From DASVTR01 sp033855775 (GTDB lineage: Bacteria > Acidobacteriota > Blastocatellia > Pyrinomonadales > Pyrinomonadaceae): a stretch of 25,088 bases of DNA. Positions 16,501 through 22,175 of this stretch are shown here, piece by piece. Where the stretch lies: positions 1 to 25,088 of the forward strand of contig JAWVFT010000118.1 in assembly GCA_033855775.1 (NCBI GenBank), in the 5' to 3' direction. The notes under the pieces are model-generated. The model searched no databases. It saw only the letters and a program-made list of their open reading frames with translations, and was not told the origin of the DNA. The number at the start of each line of letters is the position of its first letter. The stretch's first letter is position 1. The position numbers were made by a program, and so were the translations under genes.

Positions 16501-17040
16501 CTTGACCTCGCCGCGAAAGCATTCAGCCGAGTGGTCGCGAATTGGAAACAGGGAAACCCGCCCAAACTCGTCGTTCGTGGCGCGCCGGTCGGCACGGATG
16601 CCGTGCTCAAGCAGCGCCTTGCTAATGACAGCGCTCCGACAGAGCTCGATATCGTCATTCGATACTATTCGGCGAATGAAACCGAGATTCGAAATGATCT
16701 GCGTGAGGCATCTTTGGTGTTGATGCCATCCAGGAAAGAAGGCTTCGGCTTGGTTGGGCTTGAAGCAATTGCCTGCGGAATACCAACGCTCATAAGCGCT
16801 CAGAGCGGTCTGGCGGAAATCGTGGAGCGGCACGCATCGCAACTTGCTGGCGAATGGGTTCTGCCCGTTACGGCTGATTCATTTACGAAATGGGCAGAGC
16901 GTATCGAATTACTGATTATGGGCCGTGAAGGCGCCTTTGCTCGCGCTGCGGTGCTGCGGAAAAAGCTTGCGGAAGAACTGGATTGGAAGCGCGCCGCCGC
17001 TGAGTTACTTAGCAGGCTCGCAAAAGTTCGACAGACCTGA
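13543..17040 (+). CDS. STAND-like ATPase-TPR-GT4 glycosyltransferase fusion, putative conflict/defence protein
   Basis: A 1165-residue protein; ATG at 13543 follows AGAGAGG. Residues about 1-225 form a P-loop NTPase. Walker A is GFPGCGKS (33-40), Walker B is ILIVVDEF with D116/E117, LLLISNR is a sensor-like strand (149-155), and GGNPRALKTL (209-218) matches the NB-ARC/NACHT GxP motif. Residues about 262-350 look like a winged helix, and about 360-745 are helical TPR-like repeats (for example 503-535 and 538-572). Residues about 770-1160 form a GT-B, GT4-type glycosyltransferase: GG785-786 loop, H860 and H886, R978 and K985 (GRVEDYQLKG), and the E-x7-E pair E1066/E1074 in EGFGLVGLEAI. All expected GT4 residues seem present. 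No signal or membrane segment is seen. STAND proteins switch on by oligomerising after ligand sensing; the glycosyltransferase as effector is inference. A regulated cytoplasmic glycosylation enzyme is the alternative. Confidence 0.8.
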   Translation: MPIRFHGQQRDNIIDRLVNKWMPGGPTVAILQGFPGCGKSQLALAVATKALRSLDPEEPPMDSADPVVDLFLNLALALEARGLPALEQELNKGDKAKPDKALLNLLRREQILIVVDEFQRLFPKDKSTPPPAWAKLVEDLNNSRAQGRLLLISNRFIKTERWSENCHVEELHGLPDQEAESLFTELLESQGLDAAVPTGRRREIVHRLGGNPRALKTLVIGLRTDTLDDLLSTAPDLLEPGDVALDPKLVEDFEREVLERALPRFEADLLKFMRWLSVHRRPFKKEALAQFTGGRESPEALRKQLFDRFLLERTAGGDIPHPLAREISVTRLRTEGREWAQAHNLAANYYFRYFKARQLTGTSNLAASYTELRHHLYEAGRIGELYEASEKLTQYAISQIGLNTPVPTHKELVEERIALLSALPNDQRPKVLEYHLARCYLKRGEVGDKERALKHARRGTGRHPHAAPWILRLDLEYELNGFYTALPVISEALRNIKADEDASSIYQRGAEMMAKDNRLDDAITLLEKGIAVIPADKNLFSLYQSAIELTGKAGNYSKAEAFAVKGLTAIPKASGRHRIAETALRVFSVRRDTEAIERLLSGTGPRQLDPPQRTFANYILDRLSGDWAKAAEVAHKGYADFPSYTYLCICACEARLALGQAQEAYGLMMSYQPGERQVRDNPSIWFKAYVCLITGRPDEAKTLAAMYAPNDFDAGCPLDEVEMLRLWSVARNGLNVSVEDNYPGLAEYRRRIATQTQTAEKAPAAQISERMCLLLVATEWDSRHGGLSTFNRDLCAALADSGARVVCYVPEASAEEKQRASRVNVEIVEAREMPGTKGKALLVHPPVLPAEFVPDVVIGHDRITGAASVALVKYHYSGSKRVLFIHTSPEEIEWHKDPREDSTSAARAAERKREQLGLAEGCGLIVAVGPHLAAEFGTDLHGAGNPAPVMELTPGLPECFNNVEAQIPPTIRCLILGRVEDYQLKGLDLAAKAFSRVVANWKQGNPPKLVVRGAPVGTDAVLKQRLANDSAPTELDIVIRYYSANETEIRNDLREASLVLMPSRKEGFGLVGLEAIACGIPTLISAQSGLAEIVERHASQLAGEWVLPVTADSFTKWAERIELLIMGREGAFARAAVLRKKLAEELDWKRAAAELLSRLAKVRQT

Positions 17041-17052
17041 TCGTAAGGGTTA

Positions 17053-17074
17053 GGTGGCAAGAAGCTATGCTACC
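17053..17074 (+). terminator. Weak hairpin after the fusion gene
   Basis: GGTGGCA (17053-17059) can pair with TGCTACC (17068-17074), including one G-U pair, across an 8-nt loop, 12 nt after the stop codon. There is no following T run, so termination is uncertain. Confidence 0.3.
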
Positions 17075-17306
17075 CACTTGCAACTCCACAAAACAACTCT
17101 TTTGTTGGATTCACAAGAGCGGTACAGAAGAAGAACTTGCAATGAGAACCGGATGAAAAGGTTAAAAAGCCTAGCCGTTTGATAGCAGCTATATGCTAAC
17201 GGGGATAGCTTCTGATGGGATCAGGATTAGTGGCATTCTCACTGTAATGTTGAATTGGATAAAGAAGACTCTAGTTATCACAAGTAAGCCAGATATATTT
17301 ATGCCC

Positions 17307-17537
17307 AAAGTAGGGCAAGTCTCCCCTAAATTGGGGGAGCAATGCCCCACATCGGGGCAAGCTTCCCCTAAAGTAGAGGAGAGTTGCCCTAAAGTGGGGG
17401 AGCGATGCCCCATTTTGGGGGAGCGGGTTTTAGTATTGGGGGAGGCTTCCCCCAACTTGGGGGAAGCTAGCCCAACAAGAAAGTGGAGGCAGAGGGAGTT
17501 GGGGCAAGGATGCTTAATTTTGGGGGAGGCGTTGATA
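17307..17537. repeat. Eleven 21-bp quasi-palindromic tandem repeats
   Basis: Eleven contiguous units of exactly 21 bp run from 17307 to 17537. The typical unit is ANNTTGGGGGAGGCTTCCCC plus one base, for example the unit at 17433-17453. Unit 9 (17475-17495) is the most degenerate. Each unit contains G-run and C-run arms able to pair within or between units, so the array can fold as a chain of hairpins on either strand. There are no unique spacers, so it is not a CRISPR array. In one plus frame it reads as LGEASPK-like heptads and the minus strand reads similarly, which follows from the palindromic design. Confidence 0.85.
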
Positions 17538-17730
17538 TAATTGATTGACGGTTCCCCGGATTAGGTTGAAGAGTCTCACAATTGGCCGCAAGTCAACCCG
17601 AAGGTGTAAGGGTTCTTTGAGAGATTTGAGCACCGTATACAGAAGCTTTGCCGGAGCGTGAAGATGTCAGCCCAGACTCGTTCAGGCTTTGATTCCAGAC
17701 ACTAGATTCGTCTGAAAAGGAGAAAAGCAA

Positions 17731-18081
17731 ATGCCAAAAGTATCGGTTGATAATGCGCTCGCTGATGGTGAACAGATTGCGCGCGTCTGGGCTGAGAACC
17801 CGACGTTTACGCTCGGCGAGATTACGCAGGAATCTTTGCAGGAGTTGTTAACGGAGTTACGCACGACCCGCGCCGAAACAGAGGAACTACGCACAAAGCT
17901 GACGGCGCGGCTCAATAAAATCGAAGAGTTGATTGAGGAGGTCAAGTTGCTCGTGACACGGGCGCGTAGCGGCTTCCGCGCCACCTTCGGCCCGGACTCC
18001 ACGCAGTACGAGCAATCCGGCGGCACGCGCACCAGCGAGCGCAAGCGGCCCGGTTCGGGTGACGACAAGAAAGACGAATAG
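17731..18081 (+). CDS. Small coiled-coil protein with basic, disordered tail
   Basis: A 116-residue protein with AAGGAG eight bases upstream of its ATG. Residues about 30-78 are rich in heptad-spaced Leu/Ile/Glu and predict a coiled coil. The tail contains FGPDSTQYEQ (87-95 region) and GGTRTSERKR (97-106), followed by a charged disordered end. I recall similar short proteins with a GPDSxxYExxGGTRxSERK tail in acidobacteria and cyanobacteria, all uncharacterised; this is memory, not a search. No catalytic motif is seen. Composition (no GATC) matches the resident genes, so it lies outside the island. Confidence 0.75.
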   Translation: MPKVSVDNALADGEQIARVWAENPTFTLGEITQESLQELLTELRTTRAETEELRTKLTARLNKIEELIEEVKLLVTRARSGFRATFGPDSTQYEQSGGTRTSERKRPGSGDDKKDE

Positions 18082-18094
18082 CACACTCAAACCA

Positions 18095-18123
18095 GAGGGG
18101 CAGGCGCTCTTTCCCTGCCCCTC
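18095..18123 (+). terminator. GC-rich hairpin after the small coiled-coil gene
   Basis: GAGGGGCAGG (18095-18104) pairs perfectly over ten bases with CCTGCCCCTC (18114-18123) across a 9-nt loop. It begins 13 nt after the stop codon. There is no T run behind it, so it may end transcription inefficiently or protect the 3' end. Confidence 0.6.
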
Positions 18124-18280
18124 AACCCTCACGCCAACGCGATTGCAATAGCTACTGACTTGAGCTTGCGATGATGGCAATCTGATGTTTACTAAAATCT
18201 CAAGCTCACTTAAAGTTTGCTTTGCCCGGCGCGCAGTTGTTTCACCAACAGAAGGGTAACGCTTAACACGGAGGCAATTG

Positions 18281-18934
18281 ATGTCAATCAACGTCGTTGT
18301 GGATTTGTCGCACTTCAATACCGTCGAGAGTTTTGAGACGGTCAAGGCCGCGGGCATCGTCGGGGTTATTCATAAAGCCACGCAGGGGACTGGCTGGACA
18401 GACCCTACGTATCACGAACGCCGCACGCAGGCTCTGGCCGCGGGTCTGTGGTGGGGAGCTTATCATTTCGGGCAGGGCGGCGATGGCGTCGCGCAGGCAG
18501 AGCACTTCCTCTCGTTCGTCAATCCGGGGCCGAACGATTTGCTGGCCCTCGACTTTGAGACTAACCCGCAGGGCGCGAGCATGACGCTGGCCGAAGCCGA
18601 GCAGTTTGTGACCGAAGTTCAGAGCAAGACGAAGCGCTGGCCGGGCTTTTACGGCGGCGGCGGTTATCTGGACGGATTGATTGGCAGCAGCCATAATCCG
18701 ACGCTGGCCAATTGCTGGTTCTGGCTCTCCGATTATCAATCGACGCCGCACGTCCCGGCTAACTGGCCGACGTGGACGATGTGGCAATACACAGGCGACG
18801 GACTTGGGCCGGAGCCGCATACCGTCGAGGGCATAGAGGGCAACATTGACCGCGACCAATTCAACGGCGACATGGACGCCTTGACAAGGCTCTGGGGCTA
18901 CGCGCCTTCAGCGGTCGAGACGACGAACGGATGA
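18281..18934 (+). CDS. Glycoside hydrolase family 25-like lysozyme
   Basis: A 217-residue predicted N-acetylmuramidase cleaving peptidoglycan. The ATG at 18281 is chosen over the adjacent TTG because GGAGG (18270-18274) is six bases upstream. The GH25 barrel signature is visible: VVVDLSHFN with D8 on the first strand, GVIHKATQG on the second, the catalytic DxE pair D91/E93 in LLALDFETN, and WTMWQYTGDG near the end. There is no signal peptide, as in many phage-type lysins, which need a holin or other release route; none is seen here. It could be a domesticated prophage or tailocin gene, but no other phage gene is present. Confidence 0.8.
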   Translation: MSINVVVDLSHFNTVESFETVKAAGIVGVIHKATQGTGWTDPTYHERRTQALAAGLWWGAYHFGQGGDGVAQAEHFLSFVNPGPNDLLALDFETNPQGASMTLAEAEQFVTEVQSKTKRWPGFYGGGGYLDGLIGSSHNPTLANCWFWLSDYQSTPHVPANWPTWTMWQYTGDGLGPEPHTVEGIEGNIDRDQFNGDMDALTRLWGYAPSAVETTNG

Positions 18935-18985
18935 GCTAATCGCTCGTCAACTTTGAACTGACCAGCCAGTCCGATTTTTGCAGCC

Positions 18986-20512
18986 ATGAGCACAAACACC
19001 ACTGAAGCTTTGACGCAGCGCGACTTTGAAGAATTGCGCGAGGACGTGTCCCACAGCCCGCTCTGGAATCGTGACCTCGCGCCGACGACCATCAGGGAAC
19101 GCACGTGGTCAACGTGGAATATCGCGGCGCTCTGGATTGGCATGAGCGTCGTTATCACGACCTACACGCTGGCGGGCGGCTTCATCGAAGCCGGGATGAA
19201 CTGGTGGCAGGCGATGCTAACTATCCTGCTCGGCAACACCATCGTCCTCATCCCGATGATGCTCAACGCGCACGCAGGCACGAAGTATGGCGTCTCGTTC
19301 CCCGTTCTCTGCCGCGCGGCGTTTGGCACGCGCGGCGCGAATATCCCCGCGCTGCTGAGGGCGATTGTCGCCTGCGGCTGGTTCGGCATTCAGACGTGGA
19401 TTGGCGGCGACGCGCTCGACAAGCTCTTCACGGCGATGTTCGGCGGTTGGGCCAAGCTCGCGGGCGGGGCGGGAGTCTTCGGCATCTCTCTACACGCGTG
19501 GATAGCGTTCTTCATCTTCTGGGGCATCGAAGTCCTCATCATCTTCAAGGGCGTTGAGGGCATCAAGCATCTGGAAACATGGTCTGCTCCGCTCTTGCTC
19601 GGCGGCGGCGCGGCCCTGCTCATCTGGGCATCGTGGCGCGCGGGCGGATTGGGCCGCGTGCTGTCCGAGTCGAGCGCGTTGCAGAAGGAGCACAACAATT
19701 TCTGGGCCATCTTCCCCGGCTCTCTGACGGCTTCGGTCGGCTACTGGGCGACGCTCAGCCTGAACATTCCAGACTTCACGCGCTATGCCAAGTCGCAGAA
19801 ATCGCAGATGCTCGGACAAGCCCTCGGACTGCCGCTGACGATGACGGCCTTCGCCTTCATCGGCGTCGCCGTGACGAGCGCGACCCTGCTCATCTACGGC
19901 GTGGCGATTCCCAATCCGGTTGACCTGATGTCGCGCTTCGACAGCATCGCCGTCATTCTATTTGCCACGGCCGTTATCTTTGCGGCACAATTAACGACGA
20001 ACATGGCCGCGAACGTCGTCTCTCCCTCGAACGACTTCTCGAATCTCAACCCGAAGTTAATCTCTTACGTGACGGGCGGTTTGATTACCGCGCTGGTCGG
20101 CGTGCTGATGATGCCCTGGAAATTGATGGGCTCGATGAGCGCCTATATCTTCACTTGGCTGATTGGCTATTCGGGATTGATGGGCGCGATTGCGGGCATC
20201 CTGATTTGCGACTACTGGGTCTTGCGCCGCCAGCGCTTGCGGCTCTACGACCTCTTTCAAACGAACGGGGCGTACACCTACGCCAACGGCTATAACTGGC
20301 GAGCCATCATCGCGCTCGTCGCGGCCATCGCGCCGGTCGTGCCCGGCTTCCTGCGCGCCGCGACGACGCCGAATGGACAGATTCTGCAACCGAACTTCTT
20401 CGACACGTTATATACTTACGCATGGTTCGTCACCTTCGCGCTCGGCTTTGTCATTTATTATGTTTTAATGAAATCAGGATTCAAGAGTCAGGAACCGGCA
20501 GTCAGAACATGA
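18986..20512 (+). CDS. NCS1-family nucleobase/hydantoin transporter
   Basis: A 508-residue inner-membrane permease with about 12 hydrophobic segments, of the nucleobase:cation symporter-1 family (Mhp1, CodB, PucI). By alignment from memory, W132 and Q136 in GWFGIQTWIGG and W254 in VGYWATLSLNIPDF match the substrate-stacking and hydrogen-bonding residues of Mhp1. The TTNMAANVVSP segment (337-347) is the usual discontinuous helix after it. Substrate may be uracil, thymine, dihydropyrimidine, allantoin or a hydantoin. Beta-ureidopropionase 32 nt downstream favours pyrimidines. No good ribosome binding site precedes the ATG. Confidence 0.9.
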   Translation: MSTNTTEALTQRDFEELREDVSHSPLWNRDLAPTTIRERTWSTWNIAALWIGMSVVITTYTLAGGFIEAGMNWWQAMLTILLGNTIVLIPMMLNAHAGTKYGVSFPVLCRAAFGTRGANIPALLRAIVACGWFGIQTWIGGDALDKLFTAMFGGWAKLAGGAGVFGISLHAWIAFFIFWGIEVLIIFKGVEGIKHLETWSAPLLLGGGAALLIWASWRAGGLGRVLSESSALQKEHNNFWAIFPGSLTASVGYWATLSLNIPDFTRYAKSQKSQMLGQALGLPLTMTAFAFIGVAVTSATLLIYGVAIPNPVDLMSRFDSIAVILFATAVIFAAQLTTNMAANVVSPSNDFSNLNPKLISYVTGGLITALVGVLMMPWKLMGSMSAYIFTWLIGYSGLMGAIAGILICDYWVLRRQRLRLYDLFQTNGAYTYANGYNWRAIIALVAAIAPVVPGFLRAATTPNGQILQPNFFDTLYTYAWFVTFALGFVIYYVLMKSGFKSQEPAVRT

Positions 20513-20544
20513 TTCCGAGCTAAGACTCGCAACTTGGAGGAAGA

Positions 20545-21414
20545 ATGGCACGAATAGTTAAATGCGGCCTCATTCAGGCCAGCAACGCGGCCCCGACCGA
20601 CGCGCCGATTGAAGAAATCAAGCGCGCCAATATTGACAAGCACCTCAAGATGATTGAGGATGCCGCGCGGCAGGGCGTGCAGATTCTCTGCATGCAGGAA
20701 GTCTTCACCACGCCTTATTTCTGCGCCGAGCAGGAGACGCGCTGGTATGAGGCGGTCGAGAAAATCCCGGACGGCCCGACGACCAGGCTGATGCAGGAAG
20801 TCGCCAAACAGCACGGCATGGTCATCGTCGTCCCGATTTACGAAGAAGAGATTACGGGCATCTACTACAACACCGCCGCCGTCATTGACGCCGACGGCAA
20901 ATACCTTGGCAAGTATCGCAAACATCACATCCCGCACGTCGCGCCCGGCTTCTGGGAAAAGTTCTATTTCAAGCCCGGCAACCTCGGCTTTCCGGCCTTC
21001 GACACGGCCTACGCGCGCATCGGCGTCTACATCTGCTACGACCGCCACTTCCCCGAAGGAGCGCGCATCCTCGGCTTGAACGGAGCCGAGATTGTCTTCA
21101 ATCCATCGGCGACCGTCGCAGGGCTGTCCGAATATCTCTGGCGACTGGAACAACCCGCGCACGCCGTCGCCAACGGCTACTTCGTCGGGGCCATCAATCG
21201 CGTCGGCCACGAACAGCCTTGGGACATCGGCGAGTTTTACGGCCAGAGCTACTTCTGCGACCCACGCGGCCAGTTCATCGCCGAAGCCCCGCGCGACAAG
21301 GACGCCCTCGTCGTCGCAGACCTTAATCTGGACATGATTCGTGAAGTCCGCAACACATGGCAGTTCTTCCGCGACCGCAGACCCGAATCATACGAGATGC
21401 TCGTCGAAGAATAG
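20545..21414 (+). CDS. Beta-ureidopropionase (N-carbamoyl-beta-alanine amidohydrolase)
   Basis: A 289-residue nitrilase-superfamily enzyme that hydrolyses N-carbamoyl-beta-alanine or N-carbamoyl-3-aminoisobutyrate to the beta-amino acid, CO2 and ammonia, the third step of reductive pyrimidine breakdown. The Glu-Lys-Cys triad is E52 (CMQEVF), K126 (KYRKHHIP) and C164 (VYICYDRHFPE). The FWEKFYFKPG segment is typical of carbamoyl-amino-acid hydrolases within the superfamily. GGAGG lies just before the ATG. It follows the transporter closely and is probably co-transcribed with it. A carbamoyl-D-amino-acid hydrolase is the main alternative. Confidence 0.9.
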   Translation: MARIVKCGLIQASNAAPTDAPIEEIKRANIDKHLKMIEDAARQGVQILCMQEVFTTPYFCAEQETRWYEAVEKIPDGPTTRLMQEVAKQHGMVIVVPIYEEEITGIYYNTAAVIDADGKYLGKYRKHHIPHVAPGFWEKFYFKPGNLGFPAFDTAYARIGVYICYDRHFPEGARILGLNGAEIVFNPSATVAGLSEYLWRLEQPAHAVANGYFVGAINRVGHEQPWDIGEFYGQSYFCDPRGQFIAEAPRDKDALVVADLNLDMIREVRNTWQFFRDRRPESYEMLVEE

Positions 21415-21452
21415 AGAAGCGACAAGGGATGTTCGGCATGCGCTAAACAATC

Positions 21453-21758
21453 ATGGTGCAGACGAAAGAGCAAATCTTCACTTTATTGCAGCAACACGAG
21501 GCGCAACTAAAAAGCTTTGGCGTCAAGCGTTGTGGATTGTTCGGCTCGTTCCTGCGCGGGCAGACCAGCCCAGTCAGCGATGTTGACGTGCTCGTCGAAT
21601 TTGAGCCGGGACAAAAGACGTTCGACAACTTCATGCACCTGGCTTTCTTTCTTGAAGAAACCTTCGGCAGAAAAGTTGACCTCTTGACGCCTGAATCTCT
21701 CAGTCGTCATATTGGCCCGAAGATTCTGCGCGAGGTAGTCTATGCGGCCATCGGTTAG
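21453..21758 (+). CDS. mntA: MntA-type nucleotidyltransferase antitoxin
   Basis: A 101-residue minimal nucleotidyltransferase. The signature GSFLRG (31-36) and SDVDVLVEF (42-50, with D43 and D45 as metal ligands) are intact. In characterised MntA/HepT pairs this enzyme AMPylates the HepT toxin and so blocks it. It overlaps the hepT-like gene by 17 nt, the usual arrangement, so the two are translated together. The start ATG lacks a clear ribosome binding site. Composition matches the resident genes (no GATC). Confidence 0.88.
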   Translation: MVQTKEQIFTLLQQHEAQLKSFGVKRCGLFGSFLRGQTSPVSDVDVLVEFEPGQKTFDNFMHLAFFLEETFGRKVDLLTPESLSRHIGPKILREVVYAAIG

Positions 21759-22089
21759 TGAATATCTACAGCATATTCTTGACGAGGCACATTATCTTGA
21801 CTTCGCCGCGCGGGGCATTGCCAGAGAAGATTTCCTGCAAGACCCAACGCTCAGGCGCGCCTTTGTCCGCAGCATTGAGGTCGTCGGCGAAGCGGTCAAG
21901 CAGATTCCAGACAAGCTGCGCGACCAATTCCCGCAAATCGAATGGCGGGCGATTGCCGGAATGCGTGACCGCTTGATTCACGTTTACTATGGCGTTGACT
22001 ATGAAATCGTCTGGGATGTCGCCGCCAACAAAATCCCTGCGCTCGCCGCGGTAATCCAATTGATGCTTGAGAGCGGCGAGGCTGAGTGA
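21742..22089 (+). CDS. hepT: HepT-like (DUF86) toxin
   Basis: A 115-residue HEPN-superfamily protein. The RNase-type motif R75-x4-H80 followed by V81-Y82 is intact; Y82 is the position AMPylated by MntA in studied pairs (RX4HXY). The protein is normal in length. A terminator hairpin follows directly. Together with the upstream nucleotidyltransferase it forms a type VII-like toxin-antitoxin module. It is placed inside the pyrimidine catabolic gene series without obvious functional relation. Confidence 0.88.
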   Translation: MRPSVSEYLQHILDEAHYLDFAARGIAREDFLQDPTLRRAFVRSIEVVGEAVKQIPDKLRDQFPQIEWRAIAGMRDRLIHVYYGVDYEIVWDVAANKIPALAAVIQLMLESGEAE

Positions 22090-22090
22090 T

Positions 22091-22114
22091 AGCGCTGAGG
22101 CCAGCGCTTTCTTT
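22091..22114 (+). terminator. Intrinsic terminator after hepT
   Basis: AGCGCTG (22091-22097), loop AGGC, CAGCGCT (22102-22108), then TTCTTT. The stem starts one base after the hepT stop. It should separate the toxin-antitoxin transcript from preT. Confidence 0.65.
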
Positions 22115-22138
22115 GACTTGATAGCATGTATCATGATG

Positions 22139-22154
22139 CCCGTTTGCTAACGGG
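22139..22154 (+). promoter_or_regulatory. Short hairpin in the preT leader
   Basis: CCCGTT (22139-22144) pairs with AACGGG (22149-22154) across TGCT, followed by ATAATC and, 22 bases after the hairpin, the preT start. It could be part of a leader structure or a regulator site. Confidence 0.25.
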
Positions 22155-22175
22155 ATAATCAGAAGGCAAAAACCG

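Larger units (their letters stand above)
12946..17537. mobile_element. Inferred horizontally acquired island carrying one fusion gene
   Basis: The region is defined by composition and edges rather than by mobility genes. By reading, GATC occurs 18 times here (first at 13585, last at 17219) and once in the remaining ~20.5 kb. Related 21-bp repeats occur at both boundaries. Long A/T-richer non-coding flanks surround the only sizeable gene. No transposase, integrase, tRNA or clean target duplication was found, so the transfer mechanism is unknown and the exact ends are approximate. Confidence 0.6.
17041..17730. other. 690-bp non-coding right flank of the island
   Basis: It contains a weak hairpin (17053-17074), an A/T-rich stretch up to about 17300, the 21-bp repeat array (17307-17537), and about 190 bp of leader before the next gene with no recognisable feature. 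A 115-codon open frame (17193-17540) covers the array but is best explained by the repeat itself. The last GATC of the foreign segment is at 17219, so the compositional boundary falls between there and the end of the array. Confidence 0.5.

Noticed and set aside
17190..17206. Match of TGCTAACGGG near the island's right part with the preT leader (22145-22154)
   Set aside because: Only ten bases are shared; too short to claim an attachment site or common operator.
17307..17537. CRISPR array
   Set aside because: Units are contiguous 21-bp repeats with no unique spacers, and no cas genes are near.
12946..17537. Classical insertion sequence or integrative element
   Set aside because: No transposase, integrase, resolvase or tRNA target was found, and no clean direct target duplication could be read at the edges.
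17193..17540. 115-codon repeat-containing gene
   Set aside because: The open frame is explained by a 21-bp unit length and palindromic units; the opposite strand is equally open, and there is no good ribosome binding site.
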